Source of the DNA: Lineus longissimus
Lineage: Eukaryota; Nemertea; Pilidiophora; Heteronemertea; Lineidae
Length of the DNA stretch: 64,000 nt
Direction: 5' to 3'
NCBI RefSeq assembly: GCF_910592395.1
Contig: NC_088324.1
Coordinates: forward strand, 622,001 to 686,000
Made by a program: the position numbers and the translations under genes. Position 1 is the first letter of the stretch, and each line of letters begins with the position of its first letter. Below, one piece after another: positions 44,564 through 57,000 of the stretch. The notes below the pieces were generated by a model. That model saw only the letters and a list, made by a program, of their open reading frames with translations, made no database searches and was not told the DNA's origin.

Positions 44564-45240
44564 TCGCCCGCCCGCGATTTTTTTTCCCTGAACCTTTCGG
44601 GCAGTACAGTGTACATTTGTACACAGGTTCTCAGCAAATCAGAATCCGATAAATCTGTGTCGTCATCGGGGTGTCATCATGAAACTTGGAAGTAAGCTTG
44701 TATTGTTTTGTACTTGTTAATCAAATTTAAAGCATACAGTATCAAAAAATACTGGAGGAAGACCATACACACGAGGCAGTATCGAAAGACAAGTCACATT
44801 GCAGAGAAACATATTCCTACTGGAGGAAGACTATTCACATGAGACAAGTCTCATTGTATATTCATGCTCAATAATATATCTGAAGGACTATCCCTTGGAT
44901 CTTGGAGATGGGCTATTGTTATCGTCCTTTCTGTAGGTATATTGCAGGCAGCAGAAATAACTAAAATATCTAAAATCTAAATAACAAGGGACAAGAAACG
45001 CGTTATAAAAATAAAATATAAAGAGTAAAAAAGAAAAAGAAAAATGTTTTCCACAACCGGATTCGAACTCACGACCTTTGGATCGAACATCGTATTCTGC
45101 CATTTCTGACGAGCGCTCTACCGACTGCTCTAAAGTTTCTAAGACTTCTGACGTCATGTATTTGTCGAAATCTGATGCTGAAAGTCCCAATGTACACTAG
45201 TGCCCAAAAGGTTCAGGAAAAAAAAATTCGCTACCCGCCC
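44564..45240. mobile_element. Inverted-repeat element enclosing a tRNA-derived SINE fragment
   Basis: CGCCCGCCCGCGATTTTTTT, then CCTGAACCTTTCGGGCA, is inverted at 45195-45240 (TGCCCAAAAGGTTCAGGAAA ... CGCTACCCGCCC). Arms are ~50 bp and total ~677 bp. The SINE fragment lies in the right half. Confidence 0.7.
45052..45135 (-). repeat. tRNA-derived SINE head (A and B boxes)
   Basis: The minus strand reads AGCAGTCGGTAGAGCGCTCG (A-box like) and, ~50 nt later, GGTCGTGAGTTCGAATCC (B-box). The distance and loss of a proper acceptor stem exclude a functional tRNA. A T- and A-rich tail follows. Best read as the RNA polymerase III promoter region of a tRNA-derived SINE. Confidence 0.65.
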
Positions 45241-45249
45241 TTTTCAGAT

Positions 45250-46380
45250 AGACAGTTAGCCCATCTATCACTTCGATCTATCTACCGTAGCTGTCATGGC
45301 CAATACTTTTTCTTTCAGAAGCCCGACGTCCTCTAAAATTTCAAGAAATGGTTGGGTTTGGTCAAGGGACTGGTATTGGATCTGATATATTATCATTATT
45401 GTCACACCTTTTCGCTAAATATGAGGTCTTGAAAATGCTTGGTATTGCTCCTTGTGAGGTTTTACCCAACGCTAATGACGCCTGTCTGTGTAAGTGGTAC
45501 ATACTTGACACCTATGGCGAAGGATGAGCCAGTTATTTTCGAGTTTGTACTTTGGGTGCATCTCGTTCCTCGGGTTGCATTGCGCCCGCGACCCCATAGG
45601 AGTTCCTGGTCTTGTCTCTTCGCCCCCAACCCCGATAAACTCTATGTACCGTGAACGAATGCTCATCAGGTCGACAGTTATTTGACGACGTAAATCCATC
45701 CATATTAACTGGCGCTGCGGCTGCGCTCAATAGACTCCGTTGGGGAGTCTGAGCCTGATAGGGTGTACCAGTCCAGCCGGTTATGTACGGTTGGTATGCT
45801 CTATGATATGGATCTCCAGCCACCTGTCAGCTAGGGGCAGACCCCAGTGTCTCAACCCTGGGTCTCAGAGGCGGTAACTTCTAGTCAGGCAGCGCGCTAT
45901 GTCTGGTTAGGCGACATGGGTTACCAGGGCATCCACAGCCAAAATGGTTTGCACATGGAGGTCATCGCGACCGACTTGTGAGGGGGAAGAAGTGATGTCC
46001 ATGGCGGTTTCAAATTGATCTGACGACCCCCGCGTCTTCTGGACAGGGAGGGGTTCATGTGGCCAAATCCTGTCAGCTAAATCCTATCGTTAGCATCGTT
46101 CGCGGTTCATGGAAACCAAGGGCATGGAACCCTTTTTTGTCTTGGTTTAATTTCTCTGAGGATTTCAATGATGATATATATATTTAGATCCACAGGTATA
46201 GTCGGTACATGTGGCGACTCGCCACATGAACATTTAAAAGTTTTTTTCGAGCATTGTTAAAAGTTATGAGAATAAATTTCTTCTTTGGACGTGTTTTCTT
46301 TTTACCAGAATGACAATCTAAAAGTTTGTCACTGGAGAATTTCCCCATCCCCACCCCAGCCCTAGAATAATATACAGACT
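45250..46380. other. Intergenic; one unrecognised 96-codon minus frame
   Basis: The minus frame 45533-45823 (MAGDPYHRAYQPYITGW at its start) has coding-like composition but no domain I recognise and no splice sites. A short palindrome CATGTGGCGACTCGCCACATG lies near 46208. Confidence 0.3.
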
Positions 46381-46386
46381 AAATAG

Positions 46387-46665
46387 TATCTTTGGACTGT
46401 ACTGGTAATATAGGTCAGTCACGAAAAATAAAATATATATTGGACTGTACTGGTAATATAGGTCAGTCACGAAGAATAGAATGTGTATTGGACTGTACTG
46501 GTAATATAGGTCGGTCACGAAAAATGAAATATATATTTGACTGTACTGGTAATATAGGTCAGTCAAAAAAAGAAATATATATTGGACTGTATTGGTAATA
46601 TAGGTCGGTCACGAAGAATAGAATGATATTGGACTGTACTGGTAATATATGTCAGTCACGAAAAT
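46387..46665. repeat. 49-bp minisatellite, ~6 copies
   Basis: TTGGACTGTACTGGTAATAT and AGGTCAGTCACGAA recur at 46391, 46440, 46489, 46538, 46583 and 46628. The AT-rich half of each unit varies most. Confidence 0.92.
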
Positions 46666-46699
46666 ATCTGAAAGTCTGTGCCCCATTGTTGACGAATAT

Positions 46700-48900
46700 A
46701 ATATCGTGAGGACTTTATCAATAGTCACGGTCCCTGGCCCCTCCCACATAAAAATCATTAGCAAGGTCACTGCAGGCAATAGCTTCAGCATTGTTATTGT
46801 ATAAACATGTCTTAAACATTATAAACGGCCCTATTTGTGGGGTTACATTGGGTTCTTGCTGGGGTAATGATGTCCATGTCCGATTCTGCGTTTTGTGGAC
46901 TTGTAAATCAGTCCAGCAGTGACATTGCGTTTTGTGGACATGTAAGTCTGTCCCGCAGTACCAAGTTTCACCCCAGCAATTACCAATAAGACCTGCACGT
47001 GACCTTAAAGTAAATAGCTGTGCAAGTGCGGTCGAGACAAAACGCGATGTGTGCATTGGAAGAAGGAAATCTGCGAAGAGTAGCTGGAACTGTCTGTCCA
47101 GCTCTCGTTTATGAAACAATGGGCAATTTGAAAGACGTCTCCTGAACAGATCGCCCATTGTTCACTGAAGCAGCAGTCGAATTGTCTCCAATTTTTTCAG
47201 GGGGATTGCTCCATCTCGTGTGGTTTCGCTGTCCCGTCCCAAGAATCGAGCCAACGCGACCGAGGCCACTTCTGAGAGATAAATATTCAGAATGCCAGAT
47301 TTATGGAACACAATTGAGGTAAATGAGATAAAATTCGATAAGCTGCTACAGTTGATGAAATGAGGCTTTAGGTCCGTCATCATGTGACTGATATTGGGAC
47401 AAACCTGAGGCAGGTTGACCACCATTGCCTGACAATTTAATTTAATAGATTCATCATATTAGTGCCAATGAGGCTGTCACAGACATAAACATGTGTATAG
47501 ACATATTACTGATATGCTATACACCTTTCCAGAAATGGGGCGCTGAGTGTCCGAAATAGTGATGTCAGAAGGAGAAACTAGGCCTTATGGTGGAGGGACG
47601 AAGGAGAAAGTCATGGTTGACCAACACTCTTGAATGCCTTTATTGACGGACAAGGGGGAAGCCACCAATTTCGGGGAGCATATCTAATAGAAGATTTTAA
47701 AAAAAAACGTCATGAAAAATGATCAAATACTTCAATTTCTTAAATTGTATATTTCAATGTTTCTTGGTATCTAAATCTTCCCTTTCTATTCCAGGCCAGT
47801 AGTCAAGAGCCATGATCAAGGGACAGCAGTTCCCAACGGAATTGACCCTTTTCTTGTTGTTATTCATGCTGTTGGCTCAGAATGGGTTGACACTCACCTG
47901 TTTTCGACCCTGAAAATTAAACATCGAACATTGTTACTCTTTGTTAAAAGTGAACCTTGCAAAATATGTGCTTATTCCTGAAATCAATAGCACTTCATGT
48001 ATGTACTCGCTGATCCAGAATATTGCTATTTCTTGTTCCGTTTTCAATGTGGCAATCTATTTACCGTATCTGAGCTATTTCACAGCACAAGAAGTGCAAC
48101 ATTACAACAATGGAGCTATTTCTTGATCACAGCAAAAATGTGTTTCCACATTGTTTTACTCAAATGATGCATGGTGGAGCCTTATTGACATATTTGTTTT
48201 CAAGAGGAATTGGTTGTAGGTTTTCTTTCTTTTTTCTTGAGGCAGGCCTAATTTAACAGAAGGCCTATATTTTAGGTAGGATATTATTTATACTATAGGC
48301 CCATATCAGTTTTGAGATCAATTTCCTCTTGAAGACAATAAACGTCAATCGAGTCTCTGCACCATTTTGATTGGGCGGTTTTGGGCTAAAATACAGTACA
48401 AGAGAATGATCCATTGGTGTTAACAGAATATGTCATTGTTTTGGTCAGCAATCAGTTCTTGCCACCTTGAAAGCGGTCACGGTTACTTACGACTTGTACA
48501 TTGTTCAATTGTTATTATGCTATTGTCATTTGCCTTTGCCCCCCCCCCCCCCCCCATCCTTATCGACACTCACAGTGCACCACCCTCAATGCCATGCCCC
48601 GCATGCGCACTCACCCAACATCTTATCCCTTGACACGCTTGCTCAAGCGGCTCGAGCGGCGTCAGCAGTATCATCGTTGTGTTATTGTATTCCAAGTTTT
48701 GCATTATTCATATGCATGTACTTGCCAAATAAATGTTGTCATATCAGAACCTTCGTCTTTTGTCCTTCGGTCGATAAGTGTGCGGATCACTCCCAACAAG
48801 TTCTATTAACACACTACACTATCTTCACTTGCAACAATTTACTGTCAGCCTTTTCTGATTCCGCATGCCGGCCACTAACTCTTTCTCCTCTAAGTCTCTA
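46700..48900. other. Intergenic, repeats and unrecognised short frames
   Basis: A ~37-bp tandem duplication (GCGTTTTGTGGACTTGTAA / GCGTTTTGTGGACATGTAA) lies at ~46885-46960. Minus frames 46718-47158 and 47162-47425 show no known motifs. A 17-base C run is at 48539-48555. A good acceptor (CCCTTTCTATTCCAG) near 47793 is followed within seven codons by a stop and could be a tiny terminal exon, but this is not supported further. Confidence 0.35.
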
Positions 48901-48920
48901 AGTGAGATTTATGCACTTAC

Positions 48921-49112
48921 CAAATGCACCTTCTTCACCATAAATACCTCACGCCTGCGGTCAGGGACGAAATAGCCAGAGTCTGTACCGTAACTTAATT
49001 TGCATTCAACCCGAATGAGATCCCCAACTTGTGTGTAAGCAGTTGACGATCGAGAAGAAGAGACAGTTTTTCTAAGTCTTGCGGAGACCAACGTCTTTGT
49101 ATGACGACAGTT
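48921..49112 (-). CDS. Candidate internal coding exon, unrecognised gene
   Basis: 64 codons between a GCTATTCAG acceptor and a strong donor (TTG|GTAAGT), phase 0 at both ends. It reads SSSRSSTAYTQVGDLIRVEC then DSGYFVPDRRREVFMVKKVH. There is no in-frame ATG, so it would be internal. It lies 3' of the stop of the VWD gene and should belong to another minus-strand gene. Family not recognised. Confidence 0.4.
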
Positions 49113-49129
49113 CTGAATAGCTCTGTCTG

Positions 49130-50940
49130 GTTTCCTATATCTGTATAGTCATCATGGTATCAATGATTGAGCCGATTTACGAATATCGCGTGACTGAACT
49201 TAAGTAGGATTTCATGACACCACAGACCATCTTTCATACATCTTCGCTCGTGAGGGCTTGCGAAATCTGCCTAGATAATTTTTTTTTACTGACAAAGTCC
49301 TATTTCTCCACGACTCACGGAAAATAACTGGCGCTCAATGTGTGTATCTATGTGTCCCTGGAGTTCGAAGGATGTGACATTACAGAGCGTCCGATTTAGT
49401 CTCGTAAAGAGACGCGAATTATTCCAGGACATTCAAACTTGTGTTGTATCCTATCCTTACGATGTATGGTTATCCCTACAGATGTGCTAAAAGCCCTGTC
49501 TCTTTAGTATTGGATGAGGCATCCTGCAGACAGTCCGCTGTACGCTCTTGAGAGAGACACTGACACCCCATCTCTGCCCAGAGTAACCCGTGCTTAGAGT
49601 AACTGGTAAACCGCTATCGTCTCTTGAAGACAAAGCATTTGCTGGTGTTTATTCATATCATCTCCTCAAACACTACTCGAGTACTTCTTGGGTGGTACCT
49701 GATACGAGACAACTAACTGAGCTATAACTAACCTGAAGTGCTATTTGATAAGGGCACATGAGCTGTGTCCCTTTAGTTCGAAGGATGTGACACCTCACAG
49801 TGTCCAATGCGGCTCCTTGAGAGAAAAAGACACTAATACATTCACAGGACTTTCAAACTGCTGGGAGCGAAGAGTGTTCAACAGAATGATCAAAAGTTTT
49901 ATCATATTTTATCTTCTGAATTCGTAAATTTAAGCAAGAAAATGACAATGACCCATTTTGTGTTTTAATGCTGCAATAGTTTAATATCGTGAAGAAAAAG
50001 AATGATTACAATTTATTAGAATTACAATTACCAATTAGTTTATTAACACCTTATAAGCAAACTTACATCGGTGAGGAGAGCAGAATAAAGTGAGTGCGGA
50101 AAGCTATCGAAGCTATTGATAAGAGGAGGAGAAAAACCAAAGGGGATCTGTCTATAGGAATGTACCCCTTCTGTCAGCGTGCGAGGAGACGGTGCATACA
50201 CACTTGATACAGCAGTTTAAAAGATGAACAAAGTGTATCAAAATACCAGTATCGAAATAAAGTCACTTGTCTTATAAATTATTTGCACAAAACTTTGAAA
50301 CGTTATGAAGTAAATCACCCTCAGCAGTCATTAGGTAAATGAATTTTTTTGATAGGAGGTTGACGGAAGGGTACTGTGGGATGGATTTTTCGATAAAAAG
50401 TTCCCTATCCTTTCGAAAATTTGGACAGTCTAAAAGAACATGGATTTCATCTTCAACACAGTTTATATTTTTAGAAGCAGAACAAAAATGACAGAATCTG
50501 TTTTCTCGAGGAATGATAGGTTGAACAAACCTCCTCGTCTCAATTTTCCACCTATGACTGCTGATTCTAAAACGGGTAAGCGAAAGTCGGTCGCGTCTAT
50601 TCGCAATAATGTCTTAATATTTTTCATTCTCAAAGCGTGTCTTTAATGAGACAATGGTATTACATTTTCCACCAGTATTACTTTGGTAGTTGGATACAAA
50701 GTGTTCTGACCAGTAATCCTTTGAAATATTTCTTTAGAACCTGACAAGACTATGCGCCTTTGTTTACAACCACAGAATCAAGATTGATGTAAAATAAAAT
50801 GCAATTCTCTTTACATCGGAAAATCAAGAGAAAGTTCCACTATTATCGAAAGATTTAGAGTTGATAGCGTTTTTAGTAGTTTTGTGTAGCATATTGGAGT
50901 ACAATGGTTCTAAGACCATGCGAAAAGTTAGTCGATATGT
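49130..50940. other. Intergenic with a diverged ~100-bp duplication
   Basis: 49345-49445 and 49760-49862 are related: both hold GTGTCCCT..AGTTCGAAGGATGTGACA and, ~70 bp on, CAGGACxTTCAAACT. No gene recognised. Confidence 0.4.
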
Positions 50941-50946
50941 TCGGGT

Positions 50947-51062
50947 TCAACAATATTCCCAGTTTTTGGTGTAGACGTGGTCCTTTGAACACCATGGTTT
51001 TGAATCGATGCATCCACTGTACCACACGCCCTTGTATTTGAAAGGGATAGCACAATTGCCAA
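50947..51062 (-). CDS. Terminal exon: fibronectin type II domain and stop
   Basis: After CACTTTCAG the frame reads GNCAIPFKYKGVWYSGC then WCSKDHVYTKNWEYC and TGA. The FN2 pattern (C-x-x-PF-x-Y, two further Cys, WC, W-x-x-C) is clear. All four Cys are present, including the last residue. FN2 domains bind collagen or glycans in known proteins. Confidence 0.85.
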
Positions 51063-54000
51063 CTGAAAGTGAAAGAAAGGCGCATTGAATGAATTTGATA
51101 CACTAAAAAAATCACCTGAAAATTTCATTAAAACATAACACAAAAAAGCGTCGAATTGTATCGGGAAAAGTATTTGTGCTAAAAATGTATGGAGATTTTT
51201 ACGGCCGTAAATGAATCCCGTGTTTTTTTTCTAAAAACGAAAAGAGCAACGTCAGGTTACATCAAGGCACCACCTGGTGGCCTTACTATTCAAAGATTTC
51301 GCCATTGCTATTCGGTTAATGAGGTCAGAATCCTGACAACTTCTTCATCTTGTTGAAATAAGCCTTCATAAATTCCCTCCTGGTTCGGGTGAAGGCGATG
51401 GCTATGAATTTGAATCTGACTAGTCATATCTCAAATGGCCTTTGACCTTTGACCTCATCGGTGAGGGATCAAGGTCAAAGCTTGAACTCACCCTTCTTGA
51501 CTTCAGCATACTTCCCGTCATCCTTGCAGTAATACTGCATCCCGGCAAATGTATATGTCACTCCACTAGCTACCTTGGTCTTCATTTGCGTGTCACATGT
51601 AGCTGGAAGGAGACAGATCGGCAATATACAGGTAACTGCGCAGGCATCCTGAGATATTCCTTTTTTAACTCCTACCTGTACGCAAAATTTAAAATATATT
51701 AAAAAGTAGGGAGGCGGGGTATATTGAAAATAACTGGTGCCAGGACGCTGCACATTAATGTGTCGTGTACCATACATAACATTAGATAACCTGAGAAAAC
51801 ATGTCAATTCGTCAGACCCCTCGTAAAGCTTTAGAGAAGATGACATGAGTTTGTTGAGAATCTGCTGAGCAAGTTTAACCCCTCCCCTTTGACACGGAAA
51901 GGTATATCAATTTCGTTTTCTTTTGCACATACGATCTTCGAAGCTAACAATTACGGCTTTATTTGCATCGACTTATGAACATCTCCAAGGGTTCATTTCC
52001 TAACTCCAAAGTAGTTTACATTTTCGTCATTGACAGATTTTTCCACCAAATGTTTGAAGAGTAAACTGATTTTGGATTATGATTGAATATGCCACATTGA
52101 CGTTAATTTAGACCCAGTTTTGAAGGAGTATGTCAAAGAAACATGTTCACCTACATCTGTCACTTTTATCAAATTGTGTCAATCAAAGGCTGCTTTCATC
52201 TCTATTGTAAGAGTGTCGATTAATACAAGTTGGTTAGGGACCAATTTGGCCATCAGACGTCTATGTGAATATGACGAATGTGTCCCTGGTACACCAACTG
52301 ACCTTTCGAAATTCAATCCTGAACAAACATCAGTCAAAAGTCAAAAGACCTAAGCTCCTTTAACACAACGCCTTTGGGTTTCTTCACATAAAACGTGTTG
52401 AGAAAAACTCTTTTGTGTTTTCAGCACTTCTCAATTTGCCAGATGTTGCTTATTGTGTTGTGTCGCGCGGGATACGCAGTGTCGCAGGGTGGCTCTAGGC
52501 ATATTTCAATCAAATTCCTAAAGCCCGTAGCACACTAGCCGCCAACTTCGGCGTTCACAGGCGTTTTTTGCCGCAAGAGTCCTGAACGCCTGAAAAATCC
52601 CTAGTCTGCTACGAACGGCGTCGGCGAACGCCACTTGCCGCCACTTGCCGCAACTAAACGCCAAATATCTAACATTTTTGATTTTTGACGCGGGTCGCCG
52701 CGTTTGAACGCAAGAAGAAGCCAGGTGTGCTACGGATTGCCGCCTGAATTGGCGTCGGCGGCGAGGCTATGGCCAATCAGTATGCGTCTTGATGTCACAT
52801 GATTTCAAAATGGCAGCCTAAAGTGGCGGAAAAGACGCTACTGGATGCCGATTCTGGGCAGGTGTGCTCCGACCGGGATCCACTGGCCGCCAACTTCGGC
52901 GTCGAGAGGCCTGGGGACTAACTGATCACTTTAAAACAACAAACCAAATTTATTTTCAAAGACAATTATCAAATCATAATTAATTTTTGTGAGCATATCG
53001 AAAGACTAGATAGAATTACGTCTCATCAGCACGATTGGAAACAGAAAAAAGCCCTTCTATTGAAGTTATCGTTTTTCTCAAAATGTAAAGTTGTTTTCAT
53101 CTTTAAAAACAATCAGGAAAGATATGAAAGACTAAAGACGAAACGCCTGCATCAGTCCTTCTCTTTACAGAGATGCATACTATTATACCCACATCATGGA
53201 ATTACGTAGGCAGAGATATGCCTGCATATATATTTCAAGTATGGCCGTCACAAAATACTCTTTTAAAACCTAGCTTCTCGAAAACGTTTCGACTTGTCCT
53301 TTAATTGGCTTTTTAACCTTAGATATCAATTTTCTGAACGCAGATCCTGCTAAACGGTTGTGCTTCTCGTGGAATAGGATGCTTGATTTCCTCTTCATAG
53401 AATTTACCAAAGTGTACGCTTAACTGTAATCTCATGCTTGAATGGCCAACATTTTTTGTTCCAAATTCTATTGAGAGCGGAGACATATACATAATATGTT
53501 GACAGGTGTGAGGTGCCGAAAGCTACCACAAGGCTATAACTTTGGTATTGGAGTTTTATTTCACCTATCGGGAATGACAAGGCCTTGCTAGGTTATTCTT
53601 ACCCGAACCGTCAGAACAATAACTTAGTTATTTTTTGGTTAAACGGACATATCGGGCGAAGTATGCCTGGTAGATGACGAGTCTATGTCTGTGGTTACTG
53701 GGCATACGCCGCCAGATCAAGAACAAAAACAGTGTTACGTATTCACGATATTATTCGAATACCGACATTTCAGATAAGAATATATAATTCATCACATGAG
53801 AAGACTGCTGTGAGGGAAAACTCATTGTCAGGTAAACCTTCGTATTCTAATGATTTACTCATGTGGTAGAAAGAGCATCGTGTTTAAACTTACCAGGTTT
53901 GGCTCTACTTATGATCAGCTTCCTAAGTTCCTCGATCTGGGCCTTACCACTGACTGCACATCTCATCAGCGTTGTTCCGGCCAGCTTTCCCGTGAATTTG

Positions 54001-57000
54001 GACCCACCATTTGCCGGTCTGAGTCCAACGTACAAATCACCCAACATGTCTCGGAGTCCTATGGCTCCGACATTCTTGATGACAACATTACCATCGACCC
54101 ACATCACCAAATTGCCAGTTTGTTGACTGTAGCTGATCCCTACGAACGACCATTTCTTAGTTGGTGGAGCAATATGAAATTGCATATGGCTGTGTCCAGT
54201 ATGGGCATCCAGGTTGGTGAAAAGCTTGCCTCCATGAATCCACATGTGAGTTCCGTAAGCTCCTCTTCCTCTCCACTCCACGATTGGCCCGTCTCTAAGC
54301 ACGTCTTGGTAAAGATAAGTCGCGATTGTGAAACTATCACGCTCAATATCCAGCTTTCCGTCACTGGTTATCTTAACGTAGTTATGCGCGGTGAAAACCC
54401 ATGCGTTGATACCTTCAGGGCCGGTGGTGAGAGTTGTGGCTCCTACGGTAGATAGGGTTAGGCCACCAAGGCCGCTTGGTTTGGACTCGATCCTAGGTCC
54501 GAGAAGAAGCCACGAGCCACAGCTCGACATACCACCTGAAACAGAAATCGAACACTTAATCGACAAACACTAAGGCACTAAGGGTGTTTTACAAAAGTAG
54601 TCATTGTTTTACGAAGGTAGTCATCACCAAAATTTGGAGAACACCAAGCTTTTAGATGCAAATTTTGAAGACATGTTACACATTTGAAACAAATAATGAA
54701 TAGGAACATAAGGTATACATCTTTAACATCAAATCTAGTTTTATGAGAGAGCTGGCCATGGAAAAGGGTCTTCGTAAGATTCTCATAGTCTGGCACAAGA
54801 AAACGCTGCATGAGCATCTAATACACCTGCATATACAACTCATTGTGAAAGCCAAACTGTAAACAATCAACATCGGATCGAGTCACCACAAATTACCAAC
54901 TCTTGCAGAAATCCATTGATGGTAAAGTTGTTGATCCCGAGGAGCCGATCTCCCAAGTCAACCAGCCACACGGCACCGCATAGCAAACAGTCCTTACGGT
55001 TGATTCCAACAATACCCAATCACCCGACCAGGTTGAACTGAAGGTAGCCATGCTTTTCAAAGCCGTTCAGGATCAAAATGGATTTAAAACAAGTCAACGA
55101 TCGTGACCAAGGAGCATGCAAATCAGAGCGGATCTCAAACGCTGACTTGAGGAAACTCCAAGAATTCATAAGAAATTTGATTGTTAGTTTAAGTAGGCCT
55201 ACTCCTAAAAACGGTTTGGACGATTTTCGGTCCGACGTTGAAACGTTCATGGCCTGATGCGAAGCGCGAATACGCATCTAGAGGGGAAGTGTAGAAAGCT
55301 CCGATCAGAGATCAGCGCTTCGAAAGCCGAAATTCGAGGGCTAGACTAGAGCAAACATTAGAACAGGTTCATCGGGTCTCATCACAGGCGCTTTAACAGT
55401 GCAATGGTATGATGGTCTCCCTCGTGAGTTCAAGGAAGTAAAATAAGGATTTGAGCGCATCAAAGATGTGAGAGATTCATGTGCGTCAAAGTTACGAAAT
55501 GATCTTAAATCAATCTGCCTATGTTCATGCGTTCCCGCACAAATTGACGTCACTTGGGTTGGGTCGGCGCTTCAAATAAGAATACGCCTTTTGCCACACC
55601 CGGAACTGCATGTTTGTTGAGTGTCGATTTCTGCCGTCTTATCGTCATCGTCCTTATTTTGTCGTACAAATGCTGAATCATGGATCGGAAGAGCATAAAG
55701 TATCGGTGAGTTATTAGGGTTGGCACAGACTCACCCCAGTGCCGAAATTAAAAAAACTTCAGAATTGATCGATTGCCGCCATCTTGGATCTCGGCATCCT
55801 TAGATTCAGGGTTTTGATAATCCTAAGTCATCCGCCGCATCGCCAGTTCGGACTGTAAATCATATTCAGGCCGAATTATTGCCACTTTCTCTCATAAAAC
55901 GTTTTCTTTTATTAATAACTAAGAAAATATGATCTTTATCAATAAAATCTGACACTTACTGGTGGGTTTTAAGATGACTGTATGGAGAACTATAAACGCA
56001 GCGTAGTGCAGCAATCATTTTCGCGGGCTTAGTGGTGATGCGTGTTAATTCAGAAAGATTCTTTCCTTTTCTGTACACGCGGTACTGCTTTTCAAGATGG
56101 TGGCAAGTTACCAGTTCTAGAGGCGTTGTAAGGAACGAAATCAGCGCCTCTCGTGTCAAGATTTGTGTTTGCAATGATCTAGTGCATTGTACGGTGGCCC
56201 ATATAGGACATGCGTTTATTTTCATTATATATGTACATGTATTTGAATTATATTTTTTCTCTCCTCATTAACAACCGCCGTCGGAAATAATTGTCCCCGC
56301 GGTGGAAAATATTTTTCACCGCTGTGTATGTAAGCGACTTATGTGAGGGGCCAAATTTTTCCTTTGATCCGAATGACCCTTGAAGCTGGTAAACTTAAGT
56401 GCACCCTTTCGGTCGTGTGGATGGAGATGCGTTTACAATATCGTTTATGAAGGAAAATGATAACCAGTTTAGAAGACACGCAAAGGGATGGCAAATTTGG
56501 CAAAAATATTGGCCTTTGTACGGATAAACCAAAGGACGTTCTGATGCTTGTATAGATAAGTACAGCATATATAGCATGACGCATTTCGTGGAAACAGAGT
56601 TTTGTAAAGAAAACTGATAGTATCATTTGGTTGGCATGTATAGGGGCAAGGAAAACATATTAAAAACTTTAAATAGGCTAAACAAGTATAAATTGGCTAA
56701 AATAGTCTCTTTTGACATGAAAAGAGCAAATGGCACTTTCTACATGCGACATAATAAACACGCAAAGAAGCATGTTGTAGTACAATGACTGAATACAACT
56801 TCATAGTAGGGAGTAGGTCTTCTGTGTACATCTCACGAAACGGGAGGACCTTCGTGGCGTCTGCCGGCGAGTTTATACTAGTCACGAGGGGATAAATCAA
56901 GCTCGTTTCAACAGGTGATGCTTGTATAGATAACTGCAGCATATGAAAGATGCTAAGGTACGCACTTCGTGGAAACAGAGTTTTGCAAAGAAAACTAATG

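Noticed and set aside
45052-45135. Functional tRNA gene on the minus strand
   Set aside because: A- and B-box like words are too far apart and no acceptor stem or anticodon arm can be folded; a SINE fragment fits better.
46718-47425. Two adjacent minus frames (146 and 87 codons)
   Set aside because: No recognisable motifs or splice sites; part of the first is made by a small tandem duplication.
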